DNA of 64,000 bases from positions 1 to 64,000 of the forward strand of contig NZ_JAIRBM010000015.1 in assembly GCF_020089865.1 (NCBI RefSeq), given 5' to 3'. The translations under genes were made by a program, and so were the position numbers. The stretch comes from Microvirga puerhi. GTDB taxonomy: Bacteria > Pseudomonadota > Alphaproteobacteria > Rhizobiales > Beijerinckiaceae. The notes under the pieces are model-generated. The model did no database searches. It was not told the origin of the DNA and saw only the letters and a program-made list of their open reading frames with translations. Positions 25,941 to 35,696 of the stretch are shown here, one piece after another (within the stretch, counting starts at the first letter, position 1; each line of letters opens with the position of its first letter).

Positions 25941-27164
25941 TCAGGGCCGGAAGATCTCGACCCTCTCGTCGAAGCCCTCAAGACTGTGCGCCCCGAGGGG
26001 CGTCGGATCGCCCCAAAGGTGCTCCACGAAGGGCTTGGACATGAGAATCGGCTCGCCCAGCTCTTTGTTCAGCTCCGCGATACGGCTTGCCAGATTGACG
26101 TCCCGGCCGATCACCGTGAAATCGAGCCGCCGGCCCGATCCCACATTGCCATAGGCAGCATCGCCGTGATGAAGGGCGATGCCGATGTTGATCGGCACCG
26201 GGAAGCGCCCTTCGCTGTTCGCGGCCTGGACGCGTCGCAGCGCTTTGGTAGCGGCAGAAAGTGCGGCCTGAGGGGCACCGCCCGTATCGTCGCCTTTGTC
26301 CCGAACGATGGCAAGGAGGCCATCGCCCAGATACTTGAGCACCTCACCCCCCTCATCCTCGATCGGCGGTACGAGACAATCGAAGTAATTGTTCAGAAGC
26401 TCGACCGCATGCTCCGGGCTCAAGGTCGAAGAGATCTGCGTATAGTCACGCATGTCGGCAAAGAGGATCGCCGAGCGGATCCGTGTCACCTGACCGCGGA
26501 GGATCGCGCCGGAAAGAATCGCCTTGTGCGGATCGTCGCCCACATAAATCCGCAAAACCTCGTCGAGTCGGTTGTTCGTGGCCCTGAGTTCGATGACGAG
26601 GGCGAAGGACGGCATGACAAGACGTAGGATTTTCAGGGTTTTCTCGTCGAAGCCGTTCGGCGAGCGGGTCGCGAAGGAAATAGCGTTCTCCGCGCCGCTG
26701 CTGAAGCGCAGCGGTACCGTCAGGTAGTGGCGATATCCAGCCTCCTTCAACTCCGTCAGGATCGGGAACTTGTCCTCAGGCGTCTCCGTCAGGTCGAGCA
26801 AGAGCCATTCATTGGTGCGGTTCACATAGGCAAAAGGACTTGACGCATAGACCGTCTCGCGGCGCTCGCCGTGCGGAAGGTAACGGACGACCGTGCCTTC
26901 GTCTTTGGTCCAGAACCGTCCGATCCCGGCATATTCCGAATGCAGTGCCTCGATAGCCGACGCAGCCCGGTCGATCGGCAGCCCGAGCTCCCGCAGCCGC
27001 TCGATGAAGGCGCTAAGGATGTCGCTCGGATCGTCCATCTTGGCCGCGCCAGTCACCAGCCAATCCCGGAGGGCAATGACCCGCGACAACGTTTCGGAAT
27101 CGAGGCTGCGGGCCAGGATCAGCGGGTCGTCCATGAGACCGGGTTCAGAGAGCGAGAGCATCAT
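25941..27164 (-). CDS. class III adenylate/guanylate cyclase
   Basis: This 407-residue protein has an N-terminal sensor-like region (about 20-195, possibly GAF-like) and a C-terminal class III cyclase domain. The metal-binding Asp237 (LFADMRDYT) and Asp281 (YLGDG) are present, as are Asn357 and Arg361 of GRDVNLASR, which stabilise the transition state. Lys278 (LKYLGDG) and Thr350 (FTVIG) occupy the base-specificity positions, consistent with ATP as substrate. There is no membrane segment, so it is cytosolic. The ligand of the sensor is unknown. It is divergent from the oxygenase gene at 27287. Confidence 0.9.
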   Translation of the reverse strand: MMLSLSEPGLMDDPLILARSLDSETLSRVIALRDWLVTGAAKMDDPSDILSAFIERLRELGLPIDRAASAIEALHSEYAGIGRFWTKDEGTVVRYLPHGERRETVYASSPFAYVNRTNEWLLLDLTETPEDKFPILTELKEAGYRHYLTVPLRFSSGAENAISFATRSPNGFDEKTLKILRLVMPSFALVIELRATNNRLDEVLRIYVGDDPHKAILSGAILRGQVTRIRSAILFADMRDYTQISSTLSPEHAVELLNNYFDCLVPPIEDEGGEVLKYLGDGLLAIVRDKGDDTGGAPQAALSAATKALRRVQAANSEGRFPVPINIGIALHHGDAAYGNVGSGRRLDFTVIGRDVNLASRIAELNKELGEPILMSKPFVEHLWGDPTPLGAHSLEGFDERVEIFRP

Positions 27165-27286
27165 AGCGCCAAGGTGGGATCGTCATGATGATCCTGCAAG
27201 CGAGGGGTCGCCCGAAACTGTTCTTGCGGTTCTTGCCGAGCTGCTTTGGTTTTGACACTCTCCTTCGCGACCGCTAGAGCCGTGCC

Positions 27287-27907
27287 ATGTCCAGTATCGA
27301 AACCCTTTTCGTCACCAAAGTCTATCGTGCAGAGCTTGCCGGCGCGAAGGCCGAGCGCCTCAATACGGAGCTCGAAGCGGCCTGCTGGTCCATTGCCGAG
27401 GACGACGAGGCCGGGCAACGCTGGTGTGAGAAAAACGGCTATCCGGGCTACACATCTTACGCCTCCCTGGATGATCTGCCCTGGCGAGTCCCGGTATTCG
27501 GCGAGCTGCTGAAGCAGCTCAATACCCATGTGACCGCCTTCGCGAAAGAACTGGAATTCGATCTCAAGGGCCGCAAGCTCGAGCTCGACAGCCTGTGGAT
27601 CAACATCCTGCCGCCTGGGGGCGTGCACACATCCCACATCCATCCTCACTCGGTCGTCAGCGGCACCTATTATGTCACGATTCCGGACGGCGCGAGTGCC
27701 TTGAAGCTCGAGGATCCGCGCCTCGGCTTCATGATGGCCGCACCGCCCCGCAAGCCGAAGGCGAAGCCGGAGAACCGGCAGTTCGCCTATATGTCGCCGA
27801 AGCCGGGCACGATCCTGCTCTGGGAGAGCTGGCTTCGCCACGAAGTCCCCGTGAACGAAGCGGAGAGCGAGCGTATCAGCATCAGCTTCAACTACGCCTG
27901 GCGCTGA
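27287..27907 (+). CDS. TIGR02466-type 2OG-Fe(II) oxygenase-like protein
   Basis: This 206-residue protein belongs to the 2OG-Fe(II)-like family known as TIGR02466. The iron site is HTSHIHPHSVVSGTYYV (candidate ligands His117/His119), with the distal His185 in WLRHEVP and the 2-oxoglutarate-contacting Arg196 in ERISISFNY. It is the usual length, with no signal peptide. Enzymes of this kind hydroxylate unknown substrates, probably proteins or small molecules. It is convergent with the MFS transporter gene, separated by only 14 bases. Confidence 0.85.
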   Translation: MSSIETLFVTKVYRAELAGAKAERLNTELEAACWSIAEDDEAGQRWCEKNGYPGYTSYASLDDLPWRVPVFGELLKQLNTHVTAFAKELEFDLKGRKLELDSLWINILPPGGVHTSHIHPHSVVSGTYYVTIPDGASALKLEDPRLGFMMAAPPRKPKAKPENRQFAYMSPKPGTILLWESWLRHEVPVNEAESERISISFNYAWR

Positions 27908-27921
27908 CCCTGCGGCCTTTG

Positions 27922-29151
27922 TCAGGCCGTGCGCCCCCATGGCCGCTCATGCGGCAGGAACACGGTGAGCAGGCCGATCGCCGGCAGGAACGAGCAGACC
28001 CGATACACCGTCTCGATGCTGGTCCAATCGGCCAGCTCGCCAAGCACGGCTGCGCCTAGGCCGCCCATGCCGAACGAGAGGCCGAAGAAGAGACCGGCGA
28101 TCATCCCAACCCTTCCCGGCACCAATTCCGTCGCATAGACCAAGATCGCTGAGAAGGCTGAAGCGAGGATCAAGCCGATCAGGACGCTCAGCACCCCGGT
28201 CCAGAACAGGTTCGCGTAGGGCAACGCCAAGGTGAACGGCAGAACGCCGAGAATCGAGAACCAGATCACGTATTTGCGCCCGAACCGGTCGCCGACCGGC
28301 CCGCCAAGCACTGTGCCGGCCGCTACTGCGGCGAGGAAGATGAACAGGTGAAGCTGCGCATCCTGCACGGAGAGCTGGAATTTCGCGATCAGATAGAAGG
28401 TGAAATAGCTGGTGATGCTCGCCGTATAGAAGTTCTTCGAGAAGACCAGCAGCATCAGGATGGTGATCGACCAGAAGATCCGCTGCCGGGAATGGGCCGA
28501 CTTCGCAGGGCCCGAGCGCGGCTTGGCCTTTAGGGCAATGAGCTTATCGCGATACCAGCGCCCGACCTGGGACAGGACGATCATGGCAAGCAGGGCCACG
28601 AGGGAGAACCAGGCGATGCTCGGCTGGCCCATGGGCACCACGATGAAGGCCGCGAGCAGCGGCCCTATCGCAGTCCCTGCATTGCCGCCGACCTGGAAGA
28701 CCGACTGGGCTAGACCATGCCGTCCACCGGAGGCCATACGCGCTACCCGGGAAGATTCCGGATGGAAGACGGAGGAGCCCATACCGACGAGACCCGCCGC
28801 CAGAAGCAGGAGCGGATAAGAGGAAGCACGCGACAGGGTCAGCAGACCGACCAGGGTAAAGCCCATGCCGACCACCAGCGAGAACGGCTGCGACTTGCGG
28901 TCCGTATAAACGCCGACAAGGGGCTGGAGCAGCGACGCCGTGAGCTGGAACGTCAGGGTGATCAGGCCGATCTGCCCGAAATCGAGAGCGTAGCTCTCCT
29001 TGAGAACAGGGTAGATCGCGGGGATCAGCGACTGGATCAGGTCGTTGAGAAAATGCGAGAAACTGATCGCTACGAGGATCGGGACAGCCACTCGCTCTGC
29101 CGTGGTGTGGACAGGCGCGGCGGCAGAGATGACGGTCGATTTGGTGTCCAT
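27922..29151 (-). CDS. MFS efflux transporter, Fsr (fosmidomycin resistance) type
   Basis: This 409-residue protein has about twelve membrane helices. The N-terminal HFLNDLIQSLIPAIYP and GQIGLITLTFQLTASLLQPLVG blocks are diagnostic of the Fsr-like subfamily of the major facilitator superfamily, as is the GMGSSVFHPESSRVARMAS loop. A DRFGRK-like motif opens the second half. Members export fosmidomycin and possibly other phosphonate-like or aromatic compounds using the proton gradient; the actual substrate is unknown. It is divergent from the FUSC operon, with 274 bases between. Confidence 0.9.
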   Translation of the reverse strand: MDTKSTVISAAAPVHTTAERVAVPILVAISFSHFLNDLIQSLIPAIYPVLKESYALDFGQIGLITLTFQLTASLLQPLVGVYTDRKSQPFSLVVGMGFTLVGLLTLSRASSYPLLLLAAGLVGMGSSVFHPESSRVARMASGGRHGLAQSVFQVGGNAGTAIGPLLAAFIVVPMGQPSIAWFSLVALLAMIVLSQVGRWYRDKLIALKAKPRSGPAKSAHSRQRIFWSITILMLLVFSKNFYTASITSYFTFYLIAKFQLSVQDAQLHLFIFLAAVAAGTVLGGPVGDRFGRKYVIWFSILGVLPFTLALPYANLFWTGVLSVLIGLILASAFSAILVYATELVPGRVGMIAGLFFGLSFGMGGLGAAVLGELADWTSIETVYRVCSFLPAIGLLTVFLPHERPWGRTA

Positions 29152-29425
29152 GGCGTTTTCTTGAAAGAAGCCGGCGGACGCGCGGCCTCGATTGGAACAG
29201 TCTTTCCTAGCCTATAGACGATATCTTACGACGCCTCCCCCTTCCATATTGCAATGCTGGGTTGCCAGTTGAACATTACCGGTGGAGCTCCAGCAATCGT
29301 CATGGCCCCGGCCCCTATTAACCCTGGGATTCGCGGGGCCTCCCTCTAGATGATGATGGGACCGCCTCCGCCCGAATCGCTGAGGCCGATCGAGCCGTAA
29401 AACCCGAGCGAGAGTTCCCCTGCCT

Positions 29426-31492
29426 ATGCCGCAGCCGAGCTGGCGAGACGTCGTGTTCTCGATCAAGACGTTCGGCGCAGCCATGCTTGCCCTCTGGATC
29501 GCCTTCCGGCTCGACCTCACCCAGCCGAGCTGGGCCATGCTGACCGTCTTCGTCGTCTCCCAGCCCATCGCCGGGATGGTTGCGGCAAAGTCCGTCTTCC
29601 GCGTCGCCGGAACGGTGGTGGGGGCGCTCATGGCCCTGCTGCTCGTCGGATTGTTCGCGCAGTCACCGCCGCTTTTCCTTATTTCGCTCGCCTTTTGGAT
29701 CGGGGCCTGCACCTTCACGTCGGTGCTGCTGCGCGATGCGCCAGCCGCATACGGCGCAATGCTGTCGGGTTATTCGGCTGCCATCATCGGCATTCCGGCG
29801 GCTCTCGCTCCCGATACCGCCTTCGACTATGCCATCGGCCGATGCATCGAAATTACGCTCGGGATTGGCTGCGCCACACTTGTGAGCCAGCTCGTCTTTC
29901 CGCGCTCCGCTGGCGAAGCCCTGAAAACCTCAGTCGATGCGACCCTTTTCGCCTCGGCACGCTGGGTCCGGGACATGATGCGCGGGGAAATCGATCCAGA
30001 TCGATTTCTGGCGGATCAGCGCCGGCTGATCGCGGATGCAGTCTCACTCAACGCTCTGCGCATTTTTTCAATGTTCGATACCCCATCTGTCAGAGCCGCC
30101 GGCGATGTCGCCCGTCACCTTCAGGGGCGCATTCTCGCTCTTCTGGTCCTGTTGGTGTCCATTCACGACCGCATGGTCCTGCTCCAGACGGCGGCGCCGG
30201 GAAAGGCCGAGATTCTTCGACCTTTGCTGGATGATGCTGCCCGGGTCTTCGACCGTGACGACGTTCTGGAACGCGACACTGCGCTCGAAGATACCATTCG
30301 CGACCTTGAAAGCCGCATCGGCGATAATGTGCCATCCCTCGACGACATGATCCGCGATCCCGAGAATATCGTCGTCAGAAATATTATGCTGCGCCTACGC
30401 GATGCGCTCGAAACGTGGCGCAGGATTCTGGTGTTACATGAGGGTCTGTTCTCCGATCAGCCTATCCGGATCGAAGAAGCGGCTCCGTCCACGACCCGAT
30501 ACCGGGACGTCACGCTGGCCCTGGTTGCCGGGGCCATTTCAGTGACGGCCGTTCTGACGACATCTGCCTTCTGGATAGCTTCCGGTTGGAGCAATGGCAG
30601 CTCCGCTGTCATCTTCAGTGGTGTGATTTGCAGCATTCTGGCATCGCTGGACGATCCTGCCTCCGCTGCGGGAAATTTCCTGCGCATGACGCTTCTCTCC
30701 GCGATCGCCGCGGCGATCTACCTGCTGGCGATTTTTCCGACCGTCGATGATTTCACGTCCCTGGTCATGGTTTTGCTGCCGTTCTACCTTCCTTTCGGAA
30801 TTCTGCTCGCGCAACCCAGCATCGGCACGAAGGTCACCCCGCTCGGCCTCAACCTCGTCGCCTTCCTGGGATTGACCAACACGACGACTCAAGCGGACTT
30901 TGCGAGCTTCCTCAATTCGACATTGGCGCTCCTCAGCGGCATTTCGGTGGGTATCCTCATGTTCCGGCTTCTGCGGCCGCTTGGCGTCGACTGGACGATC
31001 CGGCGCATCCGCCGCGGTATCCTGCGAGACCTTCAAGTTCTAGCCTCTGGCGAAGGATCCTTCGATCGGGCGCATTTCGCGAGCCGCATGTTCGACCGTA
31101 TCAACGCCCTGTTCTCCCGCGTGGACATCATACAACCAAATCAGCAGAGGCTCATGCGCGGCGCCCTAACGGCATTGCGCGTCGGATTCAATCTGCTCAC
31201 GCTACGTAGGATTCAAAGCTCACTTCATCCGGCAGCGGCACGCGCGCTGGATGCGGGCCTGATCGATCTCAGCCACCATTTCCGCAATCTCAAGAATGAG
31301 CGACAGAATGGCCAAGCGCCCGACCTTCGCCATATCGTACCGATCCTGATCGCTCATCGATCGTCCCGGACGGCCGAAGCGTTGACAGCCTTGATTGCCA
31401 TCAGCAGCGCCATGGACCGCCATCAGGACTTCTTCGGCGTATCGCAACCCTATGCGCTGCATGCCATCCTGGCCGCGCCGGAGCCTTTATGA
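29426..31492 (+). CDS. FUSC (AaeB/fusaric acid resistance) family inner-membrane pump
   Basis: This 688-residue protein contains two repeats of six membrane helices (about 10-150 and 365-520), each with a large cytoplasmic region, the layout of the FUSC/AaeB family. The start reads RLDLTQPSWAMLTVFVVSQP, the typical first-helix motif of these pumps. Partners lie downstream: a DUF1656 protein (4-base ATGA overlap) and an HlyD-type adaptor. Together they form an AaeXAB-like system that exports hydroxybenzoates or other aromatic acids; the substrate is inferred from the family. Confidence 0.92.
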   Translation: MPQPSWRDVVFSIKTFGAAMLALWIAFRLDLTQPSWAMLTVFVVSQPIAGMVAAKSVFRVAGTVVGALMALLLVGLFAQSPPLFLISLAFWIGACTFTSVLLRDAPAAYGAMLSGYSAAIIGIPAALAPDTAFDYAIGRCIEITLGIGCATLVSQLVFPRSAGEALKTSVDATLFASARWVRDMMRGEIDPDRFLADQRRLIADAVSLNALRIFSMFDTPSVRAAGDVARHLQGRILALLVLLVSIHDRMVLLQTAAPGKAEILRPLLDDAARVFDRDDVLERDTALEDTIRDLESRIGDNVPSLDDMIRDPENIVVRNIMLRLRDALETWRRILVLHEGLFSDQPIRIEEAAPSTTRYRDVTLALVAGAISVTAVLTTSAFWIASGWSNGSSAVIFSGVICSILASLDDPASAAGNFLRMTLLSAIAAAIYLLAIFPTVDDFTSLVMVLLPFYLPFGILLAQPSIGTKVTPLGLNLVAFLGLTNTTTQADFASFLNSTLALLSGISVGILMFRLLRPLGVDWTIRRIRRGILRDLQVLASGEGSFDRAHFASRMFDRINALFSRVDIIQPNQQRLMRGALTALRVGFNLLTLRRIQSSLHPAAARALDAGLIDLSHHFRNLKNERQNGQAPDLRHIVPILIAHRSSRTAEALTALIAISSAMDRHQDFFGVSQPYALHAILAAPEPL

Positions 31493-31698
31493 TCAAGGAA
31501 ATCGATCTGTTTGGAATCTTCCTGCCGCCCCTCTTCGCCTATGCCGGTTTGGCAGCTTTGTTGTGGCTCGTCTTGCGAGCGCTGCTGCGTTGGGTCGGTG
31601 CCTATCGCCTGATCTGGCATCCCGCGCTCTTCAACACGGCGCTGTATGTCCTGATCCTGTCGGGTTGCATCTTCGCCGTTTTTCATTGGGATCTTTGA
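31489..31698 (+). CDS. DUF1656 (AaeX-like) small membrane protein
   Basis: This is a 69-residue protein with two hydrophobic helices (about 10-30 and 48-67). The start IKEIDLFGIFLPPLFAYAGLA is the conserved N-terminus of DUF1656/AaeX proteins, which always accompany FUSC pumps. Its start overlaps the FUSC stop by four bases, and the adaptor begins three bases after its stop. The role in efflux is not known. Confidence 0.9.
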   Translation: MIKEIDLFGIFLPPLFAYAGLAALLWLVLRALLRWVGAYRLIWHPALFNTALYVLILSGCIFAVFHWDL

Positions 31699-31701
31699 AC
31701 T

Positions 31702-32565
31702 GTGCTCGCGTCCCGGACCTTTCGCTTCGTCATTACAACGCTTATCGCTGCGCTGGCTCTCACTGCGGGCTTCTTTGCTTGGCGTCTCTATGTCGAGACG
31801 CCCTGGACGCGGGATGGGCGCGTTCGCGTCGACGTAATCCAGATTGCCCCGGAGGTCGCAGGTTCGGTGGCCGAGGTCAGAGTGAAGGACAACCAGTCGG
31901 TGAAGAAGGGTGATGTCCTGTTCATCATTGACCCCGATCGATACCGCTTCGCTCTCAGTCAGGCGGAAGCCGATGTAGCGGCCCGCGAGCGCGAGCTCGA
32001 ACAGCGGCGCCGGGAGTTGGAACGACGCACCCGTTTGTCGAGCGCCGCCATCACGGTGGAAGCACGAGAGCAGGCGGAGACGGCGGTTAATCTGGCGGAA
32101 GCGGCCTATGACGGAGCCTTGGCTGCACTCAGCATCGCCCATCTCAATCTTGATCTCACGACGATCCGGTCACCGGTCAACGGATATGTGACCAATCTCC
32201 AGGTCCACGTCGGAGACTATGCAGTGGCAGGCAAGGCCTCACTTGCCGTGGTGAACAGCGACTCGTTCTATGTCGTCGGCTATTTCGAGGAAACCAAGCT
32301 GCGGAATCTCCGCGAAGGAGATCGCGCGACGGTAAGGCTCCTTGGCTTTCCCGACGAAATCGAAGGACATGTGGAAAGCATTGCCCGCGCAATCGCCGAC
32401 CGTGAGACCATCTCCGGCTCGGGGGATCTGATCGCCAACGTCAATCCGACTTTCAGCTGGGTTCGGCTCGCTCAACGGATCCCGGTGAGGATCGCCCTCG
32501 ACCGGGTCCCCGATTCCATCCGCCTCAGCGCCGGCATGACGGCGACGATCGTCGTGCATCCGTGA
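31702..32565 (+). CDS. HlyD/AaeA-type membrane fusion protein of the FUSC pump
   Basis: This is a 287-residue adaptor. It has a single N-terminal membrane helix (about 8-28), then DGRVRVDVIQIAPEVAGSV and NQSVKKGDVLFIID (the lipoyl half), a short coiled-coil hairpin (about 85-135), and the return half IRSPVNGYVTNLQVHVGDY. A beta-barrel end completes it. GTG 31702 is the start, three bases after the DUF1656 stop. It should bridge the FUSC pump to an outer-membrane channel. Confidence 0.92.
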   Translation: MLASRTFRFVITTLIAALALTAGFFAWRLYVETPWTRDGRVRVDVIQIAPEVAGSVAEVRVKDNQSVKKGDVLFIIDPDRYRFALSQAEADVAARERELEQRRRELERRTRLSSAAITVEAREQAETAVNLAEAAYDGALAALSIAHLNLDLTTIRSPVNGYVTNLQVHVGDYAVAGKASLAVVNSDSFYVVGYFEETKLRNLREGDRATVRLLGFPDEIEGHVESIARAIADRETISGSGDLIANVNPTFSWVRLAQRIPVRIALDRVPDSIRLSAGMTATIVVHP

Positions 32566-32595
32566 CGACGAACCGGCGCAGCACCATGAGGTCCG

Positions 32596-33072
32596 CTATT
32601 TTTCGGTATCATCCCACTCGTAGACGCGCTCGGGCCCATCGGCGTTTTCCACGACGTCCTCCTCGACCTCGCGGAAGGTGATCTTGATCTGCGGTATGAC
32701 GCTCTCGTCACCCTGCTGGATGCGTTCGAAGCGCAGGACGTCATAGTAGGCGCAGCGCGAACGCCCCGGATAGGAGCGGCAGACGCCCGGCCGGGCATGA
32801 TAGATCGTGCAGCCGCGGGTCTTCTGGTCGAGAAACGCGCAGGTACGCTCGAAGATCACATCCTTCACGCGCTTGAGAACCCGCTCCCCGTCGTACTCCG
32901 TCGTGTAGCGCCGCTGCGCTTCCTCGAAGGTGACGCCGAAATGCTTGGCAAGGCGGGTGATGTCTCGCTTCGTGACGGCCACGCGCTCGTAGATCGAGCA
33001 GCAGAAGGCCGGGCACTTGTTGCAATCGAAATAGACGCGAGGCTGGTCGTCCTTGATGACCCGTTCGGCCAT
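32596..33072 (-). CDS. YkgJ-like cysteine-cluster protein
   Basis: This 158-residue cytoplasmic protein has Cys17, Cys20, Cys24 and Cys25 in FDCNKCPAFCCSIY and a second set of four Cys in ERTCAFLDQKTRGC...GVCRSYP...RCAYY. This is the YkgJ/CxxCxxCC family pattern, thought to bind zinc or an Fe-S cluster. The function is not established; relatives are sometimes linked to metal or redox processes. AAGGAGCGCGC precedes the ATG. It is convergent with the adaptor gene, 30 bases away. Confidence 0.85.
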   Translation of the reverse strand: MAERVIKDDQPRVYFDCNKCPAFCCSIYERVAVTKRDITRLAKHFGVTFEEAQRRYTTEYDGERVLKRVKDVIFERTCAFLDQKTRGCTIYHARPGVCRSYPGRSRCAYYDVLRFERIQQGDESVIPQIKITFREVEEDVVENADGPERVYEWDDTEK

Positions 33073-33153
33073 GCGCGCTCCTTTTACATCGAAGTTGATT
33101 ATCTATGGAGGAAAGAGGTGCAGTTTCAATAGACACCGATTGTCACGCTTCTA

Positions 33154-34113
33154 TTAACCGGATGTCATTTGTCCTTCGACGGCGTCTTTCCGGTCACGAT
33201 AGGTGCCCGCCGTCTGCGGCTTGATGAACAGCGTCGTGATTTCGGGATGCGTCTGCTTGATTTTGGTCTCAATCCGCCTCACGCAGGCCTCGATATCCGG
33301 TGTCCTCAACGCGTCGGAGAACTCCGCGCTGAGGGCAGCGACCACCTGGTCCGGCGCCAGATGGACGGTCAGAACGCCATTGGCACGTTCGATGGCCGGA
33401 TCGGCCTGAGCGATGGCGAGGATCGAGGCCTCAAGCTTGTGATTGGCGGCCTCACCGATCAGGAGGCCTTTCGTTTCCCGCGCCAGCACAAGAGCGGTGG
33501 TCGTGAGAACCGCACCGATGCCGAGAGAAGCCATGCCGTCGAGTTCCGGCATATCGAAATGTTGAGCTGCGGTAATGCCCACGAATGCAATCAACAATCC
33601 GGCCAGAGCTGCCGTATCCTCGAACAGCACGGTAAAGGTCGTAGGATCCTTGCTCTCTCGGACCGCGCGGAAATAGCCGAGCGGCCCCTTGGCCTTTCTG
33701 AACTCCTTGAGTGCGATCCACCAGGATCCGCCTTCAAAGAGCAGGGAAAACCCAAGGACAAGATAGGCGACCAGCGGGCTTTCCATCGGCTCGGGACGGC
33801 GAATGTGGGTAATGCCCTCGTAAAAGGACACGCCCGCGCCAAGGGCGAAAATCAGCAGAGCGACGATGAAGGTCCAGAAATAGAGTTCGCGCCCATGGCC
33901 GAGAGGGTGAGCGCGATCGGGCGGCTTATTCGAACGGTAGATGCCGTAAAGAAGGAGCAGCTCGTTGCCGGTGTCCACGAGGGAATGCACGCCCTCGCTC
34001 AGCATGGCTGAGCTGCCGGTCCAGGCGGCCGCGACGAATTTCGTGACGGCGATCAGCAGATTGCCGAGCAGCGCAGCGTAAATGACTTTCTTGGACGAGG
34101 TCTGTGATGCCAC
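33154..34113 (-). CDS. cation diffusion facilitator (CDF) metal transporter
   Basis: This 319-residue protein has six membrane helices. The metal-site patterns are EGVHSLVDTGNELLLLYG (helix 2) and ENTA-like EDTAALAGLL (helix 5), followed by a C-terminal cytoplasmic domain (about 215-300). CDF proteins export Zn2+, Fe2+, Mn2+ or Cd2+ in exchange for protons; the specificity is unclear because helix 2 has HxxxD. The start is GTG 34113, with AAGGAGCGG about eight bases upstream. Confidence 0.9.
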   Translation of the reverse strand: MASQTSSKKVIYAALLGNLLIAVTKFVAAAWTGSSAMLSEGVHSLVDTGNELLLLYGIYRSNKPPDRAHPLGHGRELYFWTFIVALLIFALGAGVSFYEGITHIRRPEPMESPLVAYLVLGFSLLFEGGSWWIALKEFRKAKGPLGYFRAVRESKDPTTFTVLFEDTAALAGLLIAFVGITAAQHFDMPELDGMASLGIGAVLTTTALVLARETKGLLIGEAANHKLEASILAIAQADPAIERANGVLTVHLAPDQVVAALSAEFSDALRTPDIEACVRRIETKIKQTHPEITTLFIKPQTAGTYRDRKDAVEGQMTSG

Positions 34114-34252
34114 GCCGATTTCCGCTCCTTAGCCCATCGAGCGGAAAAGTAGGCTTTCCGCACGTGCTCTAGAAACAGAACGGCAGGGCTAGGCTCCGGT
34201 TGCATCGGATGGAGAGCGGGCCGGGGTTCCAGCGGCCCCGACCCGGTGAACT

Positions 34253-35527
34253 TCATTCGGCAGGCGCGAGAACCGCGTCGGGAGAAGCGCTCCGTATCTC
34301 TTCACCCCCATTATAGACGGCGAGGTCCAGAACGCCCTCCTCCTTCGCCACCAGCACCGGCACAAGAACCTGGCCGGTCACGTTGGTTGCCGTGCGCATC
34401 ATGTCGATGACCCGGTCAATGGCGATGATATAGCCGATGCCTTCCAGCGGCAGGCCAGCCGTGCTGAGGGTCAGGGTCAGCATGACGATCGAGGTGCCAG
34501 GAACTCCGGCTGTACCCAGCGAACCGAGGACCGCCGTCAGCCCGATCAGCACATATTGCGTCAGAGACAGGTCGAGGCCGAAATACTGCGCGATGAAGAT
34601 CGAGGCAATCGCCGGATAGATGGCACCGCAGCCATCCATCTTCACGTTCGCGCCAAGGGGCACCGCGAAGCTCGCGTAGCTCTGCGGCACGCCCAGGCGC
34701 TCGACGGCGACGCGCAGGGACATGGGCAGGGTCGCGAGACTCGACGATGTGGCGAAGGCCATCTGTTGAGCGGGCAGCACGCCGCGGAAGAAGCGTCCGA
34801 CCTTGAGGCCATGCAGCTTCAGAAGGCCGCCATAGACCACCACGATATGGAACAGGCACGCGGCATACATGGCGGCGATGAACTTGCCTAAGGGCAGCAG
34901 GGACGAAAGGCCGTATTTGCCGACCACCCAGGCGATCAGGCCGAAAGTGCCGATCGGCGTCAGCTGAAGCACCCAGCGGGTGACACGGAAGACAAGGGTC
35001 GCGCCCTGATCGACCAGGTTACGGATACCCGCGGTCTTCTCTCCGAGCGAGACAAGGGCTGCTCCCACGATGCCGGCGAAGAACAGCACCTGCAGGACAT
35101 TGGTGTCCGCCATCGCCTTGATCGGGTTCGTCGGAACGATGCCGATGAGCACTTCGAGCGGTGTCGGGATCGTCCTCGGCTTGACCTCGCCGAGCGGCAG
35201 GTTCGCAAGGCCGAGACCGGGATTGATCAGGTGGCCGAAGGCGATGCCGACGAGCACGGCGAGAACGGACGTCGCCACGAACCAGAACAGCGTGCGAATG
35301 CCGAGCCGTGCCACATTGCCGGCTTCGGCGAGCTTCGCCACGCTGGACGTGATCGTGAAGAACACCAGCGGAATCACGATCATCCGCACCAGGTTCAGAT
35401 AGATGTCGCCGAGGGGCTTGAACCAGACGACAGCCCGCTCGCCCACCAGAGCGCCGGCAAGGATGCCGAGGGCAAAGGCGACCGCTACCCGCTGCCAGAG
35501 CGGTCGGCTAAACCACCTTTTAATCAT
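34253..35527 (-). CDS. dicarboxylate/amino acid:cation symporter (DAACS family)
   Basis: This is a 424-residue transporter. The Ser-rich motif FATSSSLATLPMSL, the helix 7 block PLGANVKMDGCGAIYPAIASIF, and GTAGVPGTSIVMLTLTLS identify the DAACS family (GltP/DctA type). It imports C4-dicarboxylates or acidic amino acids with Na+ or H+. ATG 35527 gives the usual N-terminus (MIKRWFSRPLWQRV); 15 more codons to ATG 35572 are possible. The gene is separate from katA, which has its own terminator. Confidence 0.88.
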   Translation of the reverse strand: MIKRWFSRPLWQRVAVAFALGILAGALVGERAVVWFKPLGDIYLNLVRMIVIPLVFFTITSSVAKLAEAGNVARLGIRTLFWFVATSVLAVLVGIAFGHLINPGLGLANLPLGEVKPRTIPTPLEVLIGIVPTNPIKAMADTNVLQVLFFAGIVGAALVSLGEKTAGIRNLVDQGATLVFRVTRWVLQLTPIGTFGLIAWVVGKYGLSSLLPLGKFIAAMYAACLFHIVVVYGGLLKLHGLKVGRFFRGVLPAQQMAFATSSSLATLPMSLRVAVERLGVPQSYASFAVPLGANVKMDGCGAIYPAIASIFIAQYFGLDLSLTQYVLIGLTAVLGSLGTAGVPGTSIVMLTLTLSTAGLPLEGIGYIIAIDRVIDMMRTATNVTGQVLVPVLVAKEEGVLDLAVYNGGEEIRSASPDAVLAPAE

Positions 35528-35640
35528 GTATTTTGCTTTCTTTTTGCAAAAACCGTCGTGATTAAATGGCAAAAACCGGGACCAGTTGCAAATGATCCTA
35601 TTGCAACGCCGCGATTACCGGGCCGCATAAGCGCCCTAAC

Positions 35641-35669
35641 AAAAATGCCACCCGGTTTTCCGGGCGGCA
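35641..35669 (-). terminator. intrinsic terminator of the catalase gene
   Basis: On the minus strand an 8- to 9-bp GC stem (TGCCGCCCGG / CCGGGTGGCA, one mismatch) with loop AAAA is followed by TTTTT, 28 bases after the katA stop codon. Confidence 0.8.
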
Positions 35670-35696
35670 CTCTGTGGTCGGCTCTGCGAACGTGGC

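Noticed and set aside
29212..29718. 168-codon minus-strand frame over the start of the FUSC gene
   Set aside because: It overlaps a well-supported FUSC start; composition is not protein-like.
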